Assembly (NCBI GenBank): GCA_025059075.1
Contig: JANXDZ010000001.1
Span: 339,977-396,063 of the forward strand
Source of the DNA: Sulfolobales archaeon
GTDB lineage: Archaea > Thermoproteota > Thermoprotei_A > Sulfolobales > Desulfurococcaceae
Length of the DNA: 56,087 bases
Direction: 5' to 3'
The notes under the pieces are model-generated. The model ran no database searches. It had not been told where the DNA came from and was given only the letters and a program-made list of their open reading frames with translations. The position numbers were made by a program, and so were the translations under genes. Shown here in pieces: positions 33,711 to 42,783 of the stretch (position 1 is its first letter; each line of letters begins with the position of its first letter).

Positions 33711-34163
33711 TTGAAGTGGAGGGAGTTAGTAAACATAGCTATAACTGCTTTAATCCTTATAACAGTGGCTTTCCTAAGGCCTATGCTTACATTTATAACA
33801 GGGAGCGAAGCGCCATTAGCTGCTATTGATGGAAAAAGCATGCTTCCAACATTACGTGAAGGAGATCTAGTGTTTTCATATAAGCCTAAGCCAAGTGAAA
33901 TAAATGTAGGTGATGTAGTGATATATAGACGTGGTTCAACTCTAATCATACATAGAGTAATAGCTGTCTTAAATGAAGGCAATTCCACATGTTACTTAGT
34001 TAAAGGAGATAATAATCCAACAGTAGACCCAGCTCTACCGCCATGTAAGAATGGGATACCATACTTAAATATTGAAGGAAAAGTAATTGAAGTAAGCGGA
34101 TACGTATTGAAGCTACCATACCTAGGATATTACTCCCTTTGGCTAAACAATTTAGTTAAATGA
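33711..34163 (+). CDS. signal peptidase I (archaeal S26B type)
   Basis: 150 residues. One N-terminal membrane segment (about 8-30) precedes DGKSMLPTLREGDLVF with the catalytic Ser, VGDVVIYRR, then IIHRVIAVL, where His replaces the bacterial Lys, and VKGDNNPTVDP with the Asp. This Ser-His-Asp set marks the archaeal/ER class. It removes signal peptides at the outer face of the membrane and would process secreted proteins of the Sec pathway. TTG start 29 bases after the zinc-ribbon gene. Confidence 0.92.
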   Translation: MKWRELVNIAITALILITVAFLRPMLTFITGSEAPLAAIDGKSMLPTLREGDLVFSYKPKPSEINVGDVVIYRRGSTLIIHRVIAVLNEGNSTCYLVKGDNNPTVDPALPPCKNGIPYLNIEGKVIEVSGYVLKLPYLGYYSLWLNNLVK

Positions 34164-34391
34164 TATACTTAGCTTTCCTTAACCCACAGTCTATGTAATT
34201 AAATGCTTAGCAATGCATCCCACTAAGGAGGATGTGAAATAGAGTTATGGCGTCGCTATTCGTCTGCGATCACGCTCTCTTAAAGATCATTCGATCGTAA
34301 GGCTTTTATGTAATAACTAAGGTCGTTAGAGATCTTAATATATCGCGCGCACTTCGCTTAGCTAAAAATACTTCAACTTACTAATTTAGAG

Positions 34392-35771
34392 TTACTTAGA
34401 TGCTAAATACTTGGACTCCCTGGCTATATTGACTATTTTTTTAGCAACAGATGAAGCTGTTTCTCCAAATACGAAAGTTAAAGGTTCCTTACCGTGTTCA
34501 CCGTAATCAAATATTACATCTGGAACCCCTCTTCTAAAGACTTTGATTGCATGAGTTATACCCCATTTAGTGGTACCTCCCTCAACTCTCTTTACCTCAG
34601 AGGGTTCAAGCCTTCTGTCAAAGCTCGACGTGGTTAAGTTAAGTATTTTTACAGCTTCTTCTATGTACTTAGAGTAAGCAATGTTCGCCGAGGCCCTTAT
34701 CCTGTTATCAAAACTCATGGCTGTCAATATTGCTACAGCTATATGCCTAGACACTCCATATTCAGGTTTACCTGGCACTAGTATAGTGCCTCTATATCTA
34801 GAGATCCTTCCTGGTACAGCTGCTACATCTAGAGGAGTTCTAGCATATGGAGATTCTATGGCCATCCCTATGTTCATACCCACTTCAGGCACTACTTCAC
34901 TAACTAATTCACCGTTATTAGATAGATAAGCTATGGCTGCTTCTACTTCATTAAGCACTCTATATCTCTCGGCAGGTATCATGATGTAAGCTACGGGGTT
35001 CACAGGTCCATGTCCTCCCCCTAATTCAAGGCTGTACTCAATGCTCATCGTTATCAACTCTTTTGCAGCTTTAACAGCATCAACTAAGTCCTTGCCTTTA
35101 GCTATTCCAGCAGCTATTGCAGCTGAGAAACTACAGCCAGTTCCATGAGTATTCTTAGTTATTATCCGCGGCGCTTTAAATTCATGAAATGCTCCACGAT
35201 AGTACATTATATCAACAGAGTGCTCCCCTTCAATGTGGCCTCCCTTAACTACTACTGCTTCACAACTATAGTCTTCTACTATTATTTGTGCCGCTCTCTT
35301 AGCATCACTTAAATTAGTTATCCTAGTGTTTGAAAGAACTTCAGCCTCAAATCTATTTGGAGTAACGACTTTAGCTAAGGGAATGAGGCTCTTTAACAAT
35401 TCTTTAACAGCTTCTTCCCTTAGAAGTCTAGCACCTGACTTAGCTACTATAACTGGGTCTACAACTAGTGGAAATCCATACCTTTCAATAGTTTTAGCAA
35501 CTGCACTAACAATGCTACTGTTACTCAACATTCCGGTTTTAGCTGCATCAACACCTATATCATCTGCTACAGCCTCTATTTGAGCTACAACTACTTCTGG
35601 TGGAACGTCATGTATAGTCCTCACTTCTCTGGTATTTTGTGCAGTAATGCTAGTTATAGCAGACATGCCATGTACTCCCATTACAGCAAAAGTCTTTAAA
35701 TCTGCTTGAATGCCTGCTCCTCCACCACTATCACTTCCAGCTATAGTTAATGCAGTTGGAATGATCTTCAA
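34392..35771 (-). CDS. thiDN: ThiD-ThiN fusion: HMP(-phosphate) kinase / thiamine-phosphate synthase
   Basis: 459 residues in two domains. Residues 1-265 are ThiD: TIAGSDSGGGAGIQADLKTF and NTHGTGCSFSAAIAAGIAKG are the ribokinase-fold signatures. Residues about 275-459 are ThiN, with MAIESPYARTPLDVAAVPGR and VIFDYGEHGKEPLTFVFG. The fusion phosphorylates hydroxymethylpyrimidine and joins it to the thiazole phosphate to make thiamine phosphate; ThiN replaces ThiE in many archaea. It is the last gene of an overlapping three-gene block with an AIR-synthase-like protein and a permease. Confidence 0.94.
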   Translation of the reverse strand: MKIIPTALTIAGSDSGGGAGIQADLKTFAVMGVHGMSAITSITAQNTREVRTIHDVPPEVVVAQIEAVADDIGVDAAKTGMLSNSSIVSAVAKTIERYGFPLVVDPVIVAKSGARLLREEAVKELLKSLIPLAKVVTPNRFEAEVLSNTRITNLSDAKRAAQIIVEDYSCEAVVVKGGHIEGEHSVDIMYYRGAFHEFKAPRIITKNTHGTGCSFSAAIAAGIAKGKDLVDAVKAAKELITMSIEYSLELGGGHGPVNPVAYIMIPAERYRVLNEVEAAIAYLSNNGELVSEVVPEVGMNIGMAIESPYARTPLDVAAVPGRISRYRGTILVPGKPEYGVSRHIAVAILTAMSFDNRIRASANIAYSKYIEEAVKILNLTTSSFDRRLEPSEVKRVEGGTTKWGITHAIKVFRRGVPDVIFDYGEHGKEPLTFVFGETASSVAKKIVNIARESKYLASK

Positions 35772-36856
35772 TTACTCCTCGCCTCCCTAATGATTTCGAG
35801 AGTTTTAAAGAACAGTAGCCAGAAGGGGTCTTGCGTTGGCATAGGTACTTCAACCTCGCTATTATCATTCCTCACTAAATAAACTCCCTCTCCTTCAACT
35901 ACTTCCCCTATTATTGAAGAATCTATTCCAGCATTCTTTAAGAGTTCTATAGCTGCTTCAGCCTTATCCCTTTTAACGGTAGCTATTAGAGTTCCTTCAC
36001 TTATCGATGCATAAGGATCTATGTTTGTGATGCCCGTAAACATTGAGAAGGCATTAATGACTTTCTCAACATCACTTCTAATGAATAGTCTATTTTCATA
36101 AACTCTTATTCCAACACCACTTGCTTCAGCTAAGTCGTGTAGAGCACCCCAAACGCCGTATTCAGTTGCATCATGCATTGCTGATACACCAGTCCTTAAA
36201 CCCAGCTTAGCTAGCGTTAATGCATCATGTACTACTGTTTGAAGCCAGAATATGTCCTTTGCTCTATCAGTAAACTCATATCCATAGTTCTTTGCAAGCA
36301 CCTCTGGAAACATTGTTGATAATATACCCGCAGTCTCTATAGCTGGGCCCTTAGTCATGATCACTAGATCCCCTGGCTTAGCCATTTCTGAAGTGACGTA
36401 GCTATCTCTACTAGCTATAGCCATCATTACTGCTCCACCAATCATTGGGTAATCTACTCCACCATATCTGCCAGTGTGGCCTCCAGCAATAGTTATGCCA
36501 AGCTTTAAGCACTCCCTATGTATGCCAAGCCATAGTTCTCTAAACTCTTCATCAGTCATTGATAAAGGCAGGTTTAGATCTATGAATAAGTACTTTGGAG
36601 GCACGCCTGATACAGCTACATCACTTGCAAGTATGTGTACTGCAAACCAAGAACTTCTATCCCACCCATACTCTGGAACGACGAACACTGGATCTACTTC
36701 AAATATTAATGCCTTATCCCCTACTTCAATTACTGAAAAGTCTACACCATACTTAGGTCCAACAACTACTCCTGGATCAAATGCTCCAAGGCTTCTAAAT
36801 ATTACATCGTTAAATAACTCCCTACTTACTTTACCTATAGTTTTCCTAAAGCTCAT
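35768..36856 (-). CDS. AIR synthase-like protein in a thiamine block
   Basis: 362 residues of the PurM/HypE superfamily (COG1973-like). GPKYGVDFSVIEVG matches the N-terminal loop, HILASDVAVSGVPPKYLF the central motif and IAGGHTGRYGGVDYP the metal site. AMHDATEYGVWGAL is the C-terminal HDATE signature. It overlaps thiDN and the permease by four bases each, which strongly ties it to thiamine or HMP metabolism. ThiL belongs to the same superfamily, so a phosphotransfer role there is a reasonable guess, but the sequence is closer to the hydrogenase-maturation-like branch. Confidence 0.8.
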   Translation of the reverse strand: MSFRKTIGKVSRELFNDVIFRSLGAFDPGVVVGPKYGVDFSVIEVGDKALIFEVDPVFVVPEYGWDRSSWFAVHILASDVAVSGVPPKYLFIDLNLPLSMTDEEFRELWLGIHRECLKLGITIAGGHTGRYGGVDYPMIGGAVMMAIASRDSYVTSEMAKPGDLVIMTKGPAIETAGILSTMFPEVLAKNYGYEFTDRAKDIFWLQTVVHDALTLAKLGLRTGVSAMHDATEYGVWGALHDLAEASGVGIRVYENRLFIRSDVEKVINAFSMFTGITNIDPYASISEGTLIATVKRDKAEAAIELLKNAGIDSSIIGEVVEGEGVYLVRNDNSEVEVPMPTQDPFWLLFFKTLEIIREARSN

Positions 36857-38160
36857 TTCCTATCACCCCAAAGTTTTCTATAAGTAACGTATAAAGACAT
36901 GACTGCAATTACTGTAGCTATAGACGAGCCTAACGTTGATCCTAGTTCACTGAAAACAGGGATTGTTAAGCCTGGTATAAGTGATGAAGCTGCTAGAAGC
37001 ATGTATAGCAAGAAGCCTGTAAACCAAATGGCTATAGTGGGAATACTTATTTGTTCACAGCTATAGAAGGAGTTTTTATACTTCACTTTATCCAACATGA
37101 AGTCAGCCACCATTATGCCTGTAAGGCTTGTGAATGCACCACCAATTATTAAGAGAAACCATTCATATTGATGTACTGGAAAAACTATTGCTAGCAGTGT
37201 TCCAAGAACGCTGGCCAACACTATTTGTCTTTTAACACTAGCTTTACTTAAGACATTTTTCACAGTTATTGCAGCACTATAGACGTCTAAGAACGTTGTT
37301 GTAACAGTAGAAAGGACTATTATAATTAGAGCTGGTATGCCGAGTCCATAGAATGCCACTATTCCTATAGGATCTAGCTCTCCCGCTATGAAGTTGCTTA
37401 AGGCACCGAGAGCGTAGAAGAGGGAGCTGGAGATAAAGTAACCTAAGTAGCTTCCTAGAAAAGCACTTCTCCCACTTTTAGAGAACCTAGTGTAATCAGC
37501 TATTAGTGGGGCCCATGAAATGGGCATTGCTACTACTAGATCTACACCTATCCAGAACTTAGCATTTAGAGTCGTAGGAAGATAGCCTATGCTCCCTAGA
37601 TCATAGTTAGTTGCAATAACTACTACAAGCCATATTGAGAGTAGTGAGAGAGCTAATGCAGAAAGCTTTTCTAGGCTCCTCCACTTCTCTGGGCCACTTA
37701 AGCTCCATAAAGCAACTATCGCTCCTAGAGTAATTATCCACAAGTAGTAGAGATCTGCTTTAACTATAGCACTAGATACTTTATTCATAGCTAATGCACC
37801 AACTATAAGCATTACTGCAGTCCAGCCAATGAGTTGGAGATAGTTCAGTAATGAAGCTAGATATGAGCCCTTAACTCCAAGGGGTCTTCTAGTTAAAACC
37901 ATTGTTGGAACTCCGCTAGTAAAGCCCATTAGCCCCACGGCGCTTAATAAGGCATTGCCAATCAAGTGGCCAATAATTATAGCTAGGAGAGCTGTTGGAA
38001 AATCAAGTCCAAGTGGATAGATAAGTACTGCACCAGCCCAAAACTCAGCTATGCTAATGCCCGCTCCAAACCATATATTGTATACATCCAGGAAGTTATA
38101 CATTCTATCCTTCAGTGGAATGGGCTTTACATCATAGCCATACTCCAAAGAGGTCACCAC
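36853..38160 (-). CDS. NCS1-family permease (cytosine/HMP transporter-like)
   Basis: 435 residues with twelve membrane segments. FGAGISIAEFWAGAVLIYPLG opens TM1, TRRPLGVKGSYLASLLNYLQ lies in the TM3 region, and PISWAPLIADYTRFSKSGRS is the NCS1 signature. Members import nucleobases, hydantoins or thiamine precursors. Being the first gene of the block with thiDN, it most likely imports hydroxymethylpyrimidine or thiamine (CytX-like). No TPP riboswitch was recognised in the short leader. Confidence 0.9.
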   Translation of the reverse strand: MVTSLEYGYDVKPIPLKDRMYNFLDVYNIWFGAGISIAEFWAGAVLIYPLGLDFPTALLAIIIGHLIGNALLSAVGLMGFTSGVPTMVLTRRPLGVKGSYLASLLNYLQLIGWTAVMLIVGALAMNKVSSAIVKADLYYLWIITLGAIVALWSLSGPEKWRSLEKLSALALSLLSIWLVVVIATNYDLGSIGYLPTTLNAKFWIGVDLVVAMPISWAPLIADYTRFSKSGRSAFLGSYLGYFISSSLFYALGALSNFIAGELDPIGIVAFYGLGIPALIIIVLSTVTTTFLDVYSAAITVKNVLSKASVKRQIVLASVLGTLLAIVFPVHQYEWFLLIIGGAFTSLTGIMVADFMLDKVKYKNSFYSCEQISIPTIAIWFTGFLLYMLLAASSLIPGLTIPVFSELGSTLGSSIATVIAVMSLYVTYRKLWGDRK

Positions 38161-38231
38161 TCTAAAAGCATAGATAACTAGTTTATAAATACTTTACTTA
38201 ATCAATAAATAACTTGGTAATAAATGCTTTA

Positions 38232-39395
38232 CTATTTACTAAAGTATAGCTTGAGTCTCCTAAGCCTCTTTAGAACTAGAAGCCTCTCTCTATCTCCAAG
38301 TCTAGCTGAATTAACTATATCTTCAAGAGTTGTAACTACTTTCTCAGCATCTTCTTTATTAATTGAGTAGGGGACTCCATCCTTTCCTCCAATAGTGTAA
38401 GAGTACTTAAATGGATCTAGAGGTACTGTAACTGGATCCTTAGTACTAGGCTTTTCCTCAAAGATCAGTTCACTTATTAAGGCTAGAGCTCTTATAGTGC
38501 TTGGCCCAACTCCTTTAATTAGTAGCAGCTCCTCTACATCATGAGGGTGGGCTTCATAAGTTAAGTTAAGGCTTTTCAACAAAGCGCTGGGTCTCGGTAA
38601 AGGTCTATAGTATGTTAAATCATTGATTTTAGCTACTACACCAGTTCCGCTTTCAAGTAGGTATAACGATAGAGGTTTCACGCCCTTAGCTATAGTTGAT
38701 GCTTCAGCGTAAAGGTTTAAGACTTTTAGAGGCCTTTCATTAACTAAGTCTAACAACACTCTCTGTACTCTAATTGATTCTCTAGAGACTAAGTTAAGAA
38801 CCATCTTATGTCTATAGCCTGCTACTCCTTCGTGGGGCTCAATAGTAAATGAGGATGAGTTCAGCCAGTGATATCTTCTAGCTAATTTAAGTGAAGTATT
38901 CATCCCTTGTTGAACAATGGACCACTCGCCTCTCTCACTTAAAGCCATTGAGTGATGGTATAACACATACTTATCCTGCAATAAGGCTGAATCGACTTTA
39001 GCTGCAAGCCTAGAGCAATTCACTAAGTGTACTTCCATGCTGTAAGGAATGTTTAGAGCTTCAGATGCCTTCGCTATTTCCTCAGGAGTTCTCTTAGCCT
39101 TAGTTCCTTTTCCTCCAACTATTAATACCCCTAGCTCTGGAGCATCCCATAGCACTTCCTTCAACACTCCAGTAGTCACAGTTGTTGAACCACTGCTATC
39201 CCAATCCATGCCTATGACGTTGTTTAACGCTTGGAACCAAAGGGGGTTCGATAACTTTCTAATTAAACTACTTGGACCTTCTTCAATAACTATTACTTCT
39301 ACAATAGCTTTAGCCACTCTTTTCATTAACTTTATAAGCCATAGCGGTACGTGGCCGTCGTGTAGTGGTAAGTCAACTACTCCTTCTAAGCTCAA
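38232..39395 (-). CDS. DUF763 protein
   Basis: 387 residues. It begins VVDLPLHDGHVPLWLIKLM and continues with WFQALNNVIGMDWDSSGSTT, the DUF763 signatures. A helix-hairpin-helix-like LLLIKGVGPSTIRALALISE at about residue 295 suggests DNA contact. The family is widespread in archaea and some bacteria with no settled role; some neighbours in other genomes concern DNA repair. The start is at 39395 and the gene lies alone between the permease and rpiB. Confidence 0.88.
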   Translation of the reverse strand: MSLEGVVDLPLHDGHVPLWLIKLMKRVAKAIVEVIVIEEGPSSLIRKLSNPLWFQALNNVIGMDWDSSGSTTVTTGVLKEVLWDAPELGVLIVGGKGTKAKRTPEEIAKASEALNIPYSMEVHLVNCSRLAAKVDSALLQDKYVLYHHSMALSERGEWSIVQQGMNTSLKLARRYHWLNSSSFTIEPHEGVAGYRHKMVLNLVSRESIRVQRVLLDLVNERPLKVLNLYAEASTIAKGVKPLSLYLLESGTGVVAKINDLTYYRPLPRPSALLKSLNLTYEAHPHDVEELLLIKGVGPSTIRALALISELIFEEKPSTKDPVTVPLDPFKYSYTIGGKDGVPYSINKEDAEKVVTTLEDIVNSARLGDRERLLVLKRLRRLKLYFSK

Positions 39396-39454
39396 AACAC
39401 TGCACCACTATGTATGTTTGTATTAAAAAGATGTTTTTCTAGGGTTTAGAAGCG

Positions 39455-39907
39455 CTAGCGCTCTTCATCAAGCTTCCTTAGCTTACTTATATTTCCCCGT
39501 TCACTTGGATCGGCTTCCTTAACGGATATCCATGAGTCAATTATTTCCTTAGCTAGCTCCTCACTCGTTAATCTAGCGCTTAATGCTAGTACGTTAGCAT
39601 CATTCCATAATCTTGCACCAACGGCATTTCTAGCATCAGTTACTAGAGCTGCTCTAACGCCCTTCACTTTATTTGCAGCTATAGAGACGCCTGTTCCAGT
39701 ATAACATATCACTATTCCAAAATCTACTTCACCTCTAGATACAAGTGTGCCTACTTCAAAGCCTACATCAGGCCATGGATATAGCTCACCAGTCTTTAGC
39801 GCACCGATGGGTACTACATTAATTCCCTTAGACTCTAAGTATTTAACTATGAACCTTGCTATATAGTAATTATCATCTGAGCCTACTGCAACATTCAATA
39901 ACTCCAC
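39455..39907 (-). CDS. rpiB: ribose-5-phosphate isomerase B / RpiB-LacAB family
   Basis: 150 residues. AVGSDDNYYIARFIVKYLES replaces the usual DHAG with DDNY. GIVICYTGTGVSIAANKVKG holds the active Cys region, GVRAALVTDA the phosphate site, and ARLWNDANVLALSARL the RpiB signature. It isomerises ribulose 5-phosphate and ribose 5-phosphate, or a related sugar. Archaea often use RpiA; the altered first motif leaves another aldose-ketose pair open. Confidence 0.85.
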   Translation of the reverse strand: MELLNVAVGSDDNYYIARFIVKYLESKGINVVPIGALKTGELYPWPDVGFEVGTLVSRGEVDFGIVICYTGTGVSIAANKVKGVRAALVTDARNAVGARLWNDANVLALSARLTSEELAKEIIDSWISVKEADPSERGNISKLRKLDEER

Positions 39908-40021
39908 CTATAGATGTCTATAGATAGGTTAGTTAAGAGCTTCACGTATAGTGACAAAGAGTAAATGATGTGTTTTATACATTTTTATCACTCTTATAGA
40001 AAGTACTTAGTGGTGTATTAA

Positions 40022-40462
40022 ATGCATGTATACTCAGTTGGAGTTAGTGAGCAGCTTTCTGCAGTCATACTTACGCTAATAGTTCTTTCATCTATGTCTC
40101 TTTTATTCATATACGCTAATAACTTCATATCAATAACTGAACAGAGAATCTCTAGGAGAATCATTGAAGCAGGAGCTTCAGTAAAGCAAGCGCTCGATAT
40201 AGCTGCAGCATATATTTCAGGCGATGAATTAGTAATAGTGATTGCCTCAAATAACTACCCAGTAAAACTATACGACATCTACGTAAATGAAAGCCTTGCT
40301 ACAAGCTATTGCAACATTAATGGCGAAGCAATTGAAGGACATGTAGTAGAGCCCCTTTATTTAGAAGTAATTACCTGTAGCATGGGGTTAACTAACTTCA
40401 CATTAATTAAGCTAGTCTACGAGGGGGGAGTAATTGAAGCCTATGCAAGCCGAATACAGTAA
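40022..40462 (+). CDS. pilin-like secreted protein 1
   Basis: 146 residues. A short polar N-terminus is followed by one hydrophobic helix (VILTLIVLSSMSLLFIYA, about 17-34) and then a beta-rich domain with two cysteines. This is the archaeal class III signal/pilin shape, though the cleavage site motif (SVGVSEQL) is imperfect. It is followed by a second similar gene, so the two may form a pilus or cell-surface complex. No pilus ATPase is in the window. Confidence 0.55.
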   Translation: MHVYSVGVSEQLSAVILTLIVLSSMSLLFIYANNFISITEQRISRRIIEAGASVKQALDIAAAYISGDELVIVIASNNYPVKLYDIYVNESLATSYCNINGEAIEGHVVEPLYLEVITCSMGLTNFTLIKLVYEGGVIEAYASRIQ

Positions 40463-40463
40463 T

Positions 40464-40958
40464 ATGAAGTCCATAAGCACCGTTATTGGAACAGCTATAG
40501 CTCTAGCTGTACTAATAGCTTTTACAACGTTCTTCATATCCACAGTCTCAAGAACTATTGAATACATAAGTGAGCTTACAGACATATCGCTCTCTAAAGC
40601 TAGCGTAGTGAGCATAGCTAAATCCATAGAAGGCAGCTGGATCGAGAGCAACGATAGTTTAGTAATAACTTTAAGAAGCAGCTACCATGAGGCAGTTCTT
40701 CTAACAGGAGTAGTAGTAATCTACAGTAATGGCACTTATGTTATAGCATCAAGAAATAACATGGTATACGGCGAACTAAGATTTGTAAACACTAATAGAG
40801 ATAGCGATGAGTTAAATAAGCTGTGGCTACCTATAGCATTAGGTCCAGGGCGCAGCATTACAATAGTTATACCTAAGGCGCCTAACGATGTATCTATAGT
40901 AGTTATAACTATTTCGATTCCCCAAGCTGTAGTTGCAATACCTTTATTTAAAGGCTAG
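40464..40958 (+). CDS. pilin-like secreted protein 2
   Basis: 164 residues from ATG 40464, one base after the stop of the previous gene. MKSISTVIGTAIALAVLIAF has a basic start, then a Ser-Ile-Ser-Thr-Val-Ile-Gly hydrophobic helix like archaeal pilins and archaellins. The rest is beta-rich (VVVIYSNGTYVIAS). The upstream ATG/TTG codons at 40434-40443 would give a longer leader atypical for the family. Pairing with the preceding gene suggests a two-subunit surface structure. Confidence 0.6.
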   Translation: MKSISTVIGTAIALAVLIAFTTFFISTVSRTIEYISELTDISLSKASVVSIAKSIEGSWIESNDSLVITLRSSYHEAVLLTGVVVIYSNGTYVIASRNNMVYGELRFVNTNRDSDELNKLWLPIALGPGRSITIVIPKAPNDVSIVVITISIPQAVVAIPLFKG

Positions 40959-41004
40959 ATCATATGAAAACATATATTTAGCACAACACTAATAATTAAT
41001 AGAT

Positions 41005-41328
41005 CTAGTTTAACTCCACTGCTCTATACTCCATAAGCTTTTTCTCAATGAATGCTCTAACATCTCTAACAACGCCATCAATTACATTGCTGCAGTGAAT
41101 AGACTTACGGTCTGTCTCCATTATAGATACACCAAGTGTTACCGTTACTAAATCACTTGACACAGTTATCGATATAGATAACTCTGCATCACAGAGTTCT
41201 CCAAGCCCCTTACTTAAGTTATTAAATGCATGTTCCTGGGCTTCTATAGCTATTTTCTCAACTACTTCAGGCGTCAGCTTACTTAAGTCCAGCCCTATGG
41301 TTTTAACTCTTCTACGAGCTTTGTTCAA
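41005..41328 (-). CDS. DUF3194 protein
   Basis: 107 residues, last gene of the exosome-ribosome superoperon. Two helices flank a beta section (AELSISITVSSDLVTVTLGV). This small archaeal family regularly follows the prefoldin beta gene in this cluster and has no known role. Its start overlaps the end of the prefoldin gene by 17 bases. Confidence 0.75.
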   Translation of the reverse strand: MNKARRRVKTIGLDLSKLTPEVVEKIAIEAQEHAFNNLSKGLGELCDAELSISITVSSDLVTVTLGVSIMETDRKSIHCSNVIDGVVRDVRAFIEKKLMEYRAVELN

Positions 41329-41686
41329 AGCTTATCCCATGTCTTTCAAGAGACTCCTTGAGCTCTCTCTCGCTTTCACTAACTTGCTTCCTCAATACTT
41401 CCACCTGGTTCTTGTATTTCTGTAACTTTATTGTAAGAAGTTCCTTCCTCTCCTCAAGCTCCTTATATATAGCATCCTTGCTCTCCTTGATCAGGACATG
41501 GCCTACTGATTTATATACCTCAATGTTTTCAGGCAAGTTCTTTAGAGCATCCATGATCTCGTTGACTTCCCTGAGTTCGCTTTCAGCTGCTCTAAGTTCT
41601 GCCTCTAGTTTAAGCAGCATGTTTCTCAAGCTATCATATTTAACTGCCTTCTGCCTTACTTCTGGAGGTAGACTCTCTATCGACAT
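41312..41686 (-). CDS. pfdB: prefoldin beta subunit
   Basis: 124 residues from the second in-frame ATG (41686), which has GGAGG nine bases upstream; ATG 41704 is less supported. Two long coiled-coil helices (about 5-45 and 78-118) flank a hairpin NIEVYKSVGHVLIKESK, the six-subunit prefoldin beta pattern. With prefoldin alpha it hands unfolded proteins to the thermosome; a thermosome subunit is at the far end of this window. The gene overlaps both neighbours. Confidence 0.92.
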   Translation of the reverse strand: MSIESLPPEVRQKAVKYDSLRNMLLKLEAELRAAESELREVNEIMDALKNLPENIEVYKSVGHVLIKESKDAIYKELEERKELLTIKLQKYKNQVEVLRKQVSESERELKESLERHGISFEQSS

Positions 41687-41930
41687 TCCAAGCTTCCTCC
41701 ACACACTCCATTATGCTAGACAATACTCCTAAGTAGCTATTTAGAAGGGCTCTTAAAATATTTACCTTACTGCAATCAAACTCTATTTCCAATAGATCTC
41801 CAATAAACTTATGTCTCAAGCTGCACTCATTTGATGGAAGACTCTTGGACTCTGGTATAAGTGATTCATGGACGGCCTTCAGTAGCCCTAGATCATTATG
41901 CCTAATGCCTATTCTCACCTTCACCTTCAA
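41640..41930 (-). CDS. pcc1: KEOPS complex subunit Pcc1
   Basis: 96 residues, in its usual place between Brix and prefoldin beta. The alpha/beta fold includes LLEIEFDCSKVNILRALLNSY, the strand-helix signature of Pcc1. It dimerises to scaffold KEOPS (Kae1, Bud32, Cgi121), which makes t6A at position 37 of ANN-decoding tRNAs. It overlaps the Brix gene (29 bases) and the prefoldin gene (about 47 bases). Confidence 0.82.
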   Translation of the reverse strand: MKVKVRIGIRHNDLGLLKAVHESLIPESKSLPSNECSLRHKFIGDLLEIEFDCSKVNILRALLNSYLGVLSSIMECVEEAWNVDRESTSRSKAEGS

Positions 41931-42465
41931 GTAACCTTACCTTACTAACTTTAATTACTGGTCCAACTACTTCTCCACTAGTATTAATAAAGGATGCTTC
42001 TATAAGCCCGACGTCCTTATTGCTTAATACAAGCCTTATATTACTTCTTGCTGAATGCATCTTAGCGCCAAGCACTTCCATCAATAGATCAGCTAGCTTA
42101 AAGCACTCATCTGTTTCACAACCATATGCATCTATCAATAACTCACTTGGAGGATGCTTCTCTAAAACCCTGCCTTTAATCTCTCTATATAACTTCACTC
42201 CCTCTATAGTTATTGAAAACAAGGGCTTTGGTCCGCGGAGCTCGTGGTGTAGTTTATAGAAAGCTATTCGCCTAGGATTCCCCTTATATTCAAGGATTAC
42301 TGCAAAGTACTCTGCAGTCAGAGAGATTAATTCATGAATTAATTCAACGAGGGACTTCTTACCTCTATTTAATTTAAATGAGTTAGGGATGCAGTGAATT
42401 AATTCATTTAATAAACTCCTAGTTCTGCGACTAGGCTTACGTGATGTTGTAAAAACAATTTGCAT
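41902..42465 (-). CDS. Brix domain ribosome-biogenesis protein (Imp4-like)
   Basis: 187 residues. VFTTSRKPSRRTRSLLNELI is the Brix start signature and LHHELRGPKPLFSITIEGVK lies at the centre. Archaea have a single Brix protein, probably acting in rRNA folding or processing. It sits between rpl37ae and pcc1 as in other archaeal superoperons. Confidence 0.9.
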   Translation of the reverse strand: MQIVFTTSRKPSRRTRSLLNELIHCIPNSFKLNRGKKSLVELIHELISLTAEYFAVILEYKGNPRRIAFYKLHHELRGPKPLFSITIEGVKLYREIKGRVLEKHPPSELLIDAYGCETDECFKLADLLMEVLGAKMHSARSNIRLVLSNKDVGLIEASFINTSGEVVGPVIKVSKVRLLEGEGENRH

Positions 42466-42476
42466 AAAGAGCTCCG

Positions 42477-42737
42477 CTACGTTCCTAATACGTACTTAGA
42501 GAAGTACTTGCTTAACTCTGTTCTTGGAGTATAAGCTCCTCCAGCCCACGTACTTCCGCACTTCTCGCACTTCCATAAACCGGTGCTTACTCTATGCACA
42601 GTCCCTTTTGAAGTACAGAATGGGCAGTTATGGGTGGAGTATCTTTTCATTAATATATCTCTAACTTTCTTCCTCAACGTTGAGCCATACTTAGCTCCAT
42701 AGCGTCCAGCTATCTTTACTACCTTGGTCCTACCCAT
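42477..42737 (-). CDS. rpl37ae: large-subunit ribosomal protein eL43 (L37Ae)
   Basis: 86 residues, C-x2-C...C-x2-C zinc ribbon (CPFCTSKGTVHRVSTGLWKC then EKC), with an N-terminal basic segment KIAGRYGAKYGSTLRKKVRD typical of eL43. It binds 23S rRNA near the E site. Position in the superoperon is conserved. Confidence 0.96.
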   Translation of the reverse strand: MGRTKVVKIAGRYGAKYGSTLRKKVRDILMKRYSTHNCPFCTSKGTVHRVSTGLWKCEKCGSTWAGGAYTPRTELSKYFSKYVLGT

Positions 42738-42783
42738 AGTTATTCAGCCCATTGCTCACTGGCATTATTGCTTCTCCCTATCT

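Noticed and set aside
34264-34282. GATC-rich short palindrome (GATCATTCGATC)
   Set aside because: Short, imperfect, and without a promoter or gene start that would give it meaning.
39351-39384. tRNA-like start GTGGCCGTCGTGTAGTGGTA
   Set aside because: It is the reverse complement of the conserved DUF763 N-terminus (LPLHDGHVP), and no acceptor, anticodon or T arm follows.
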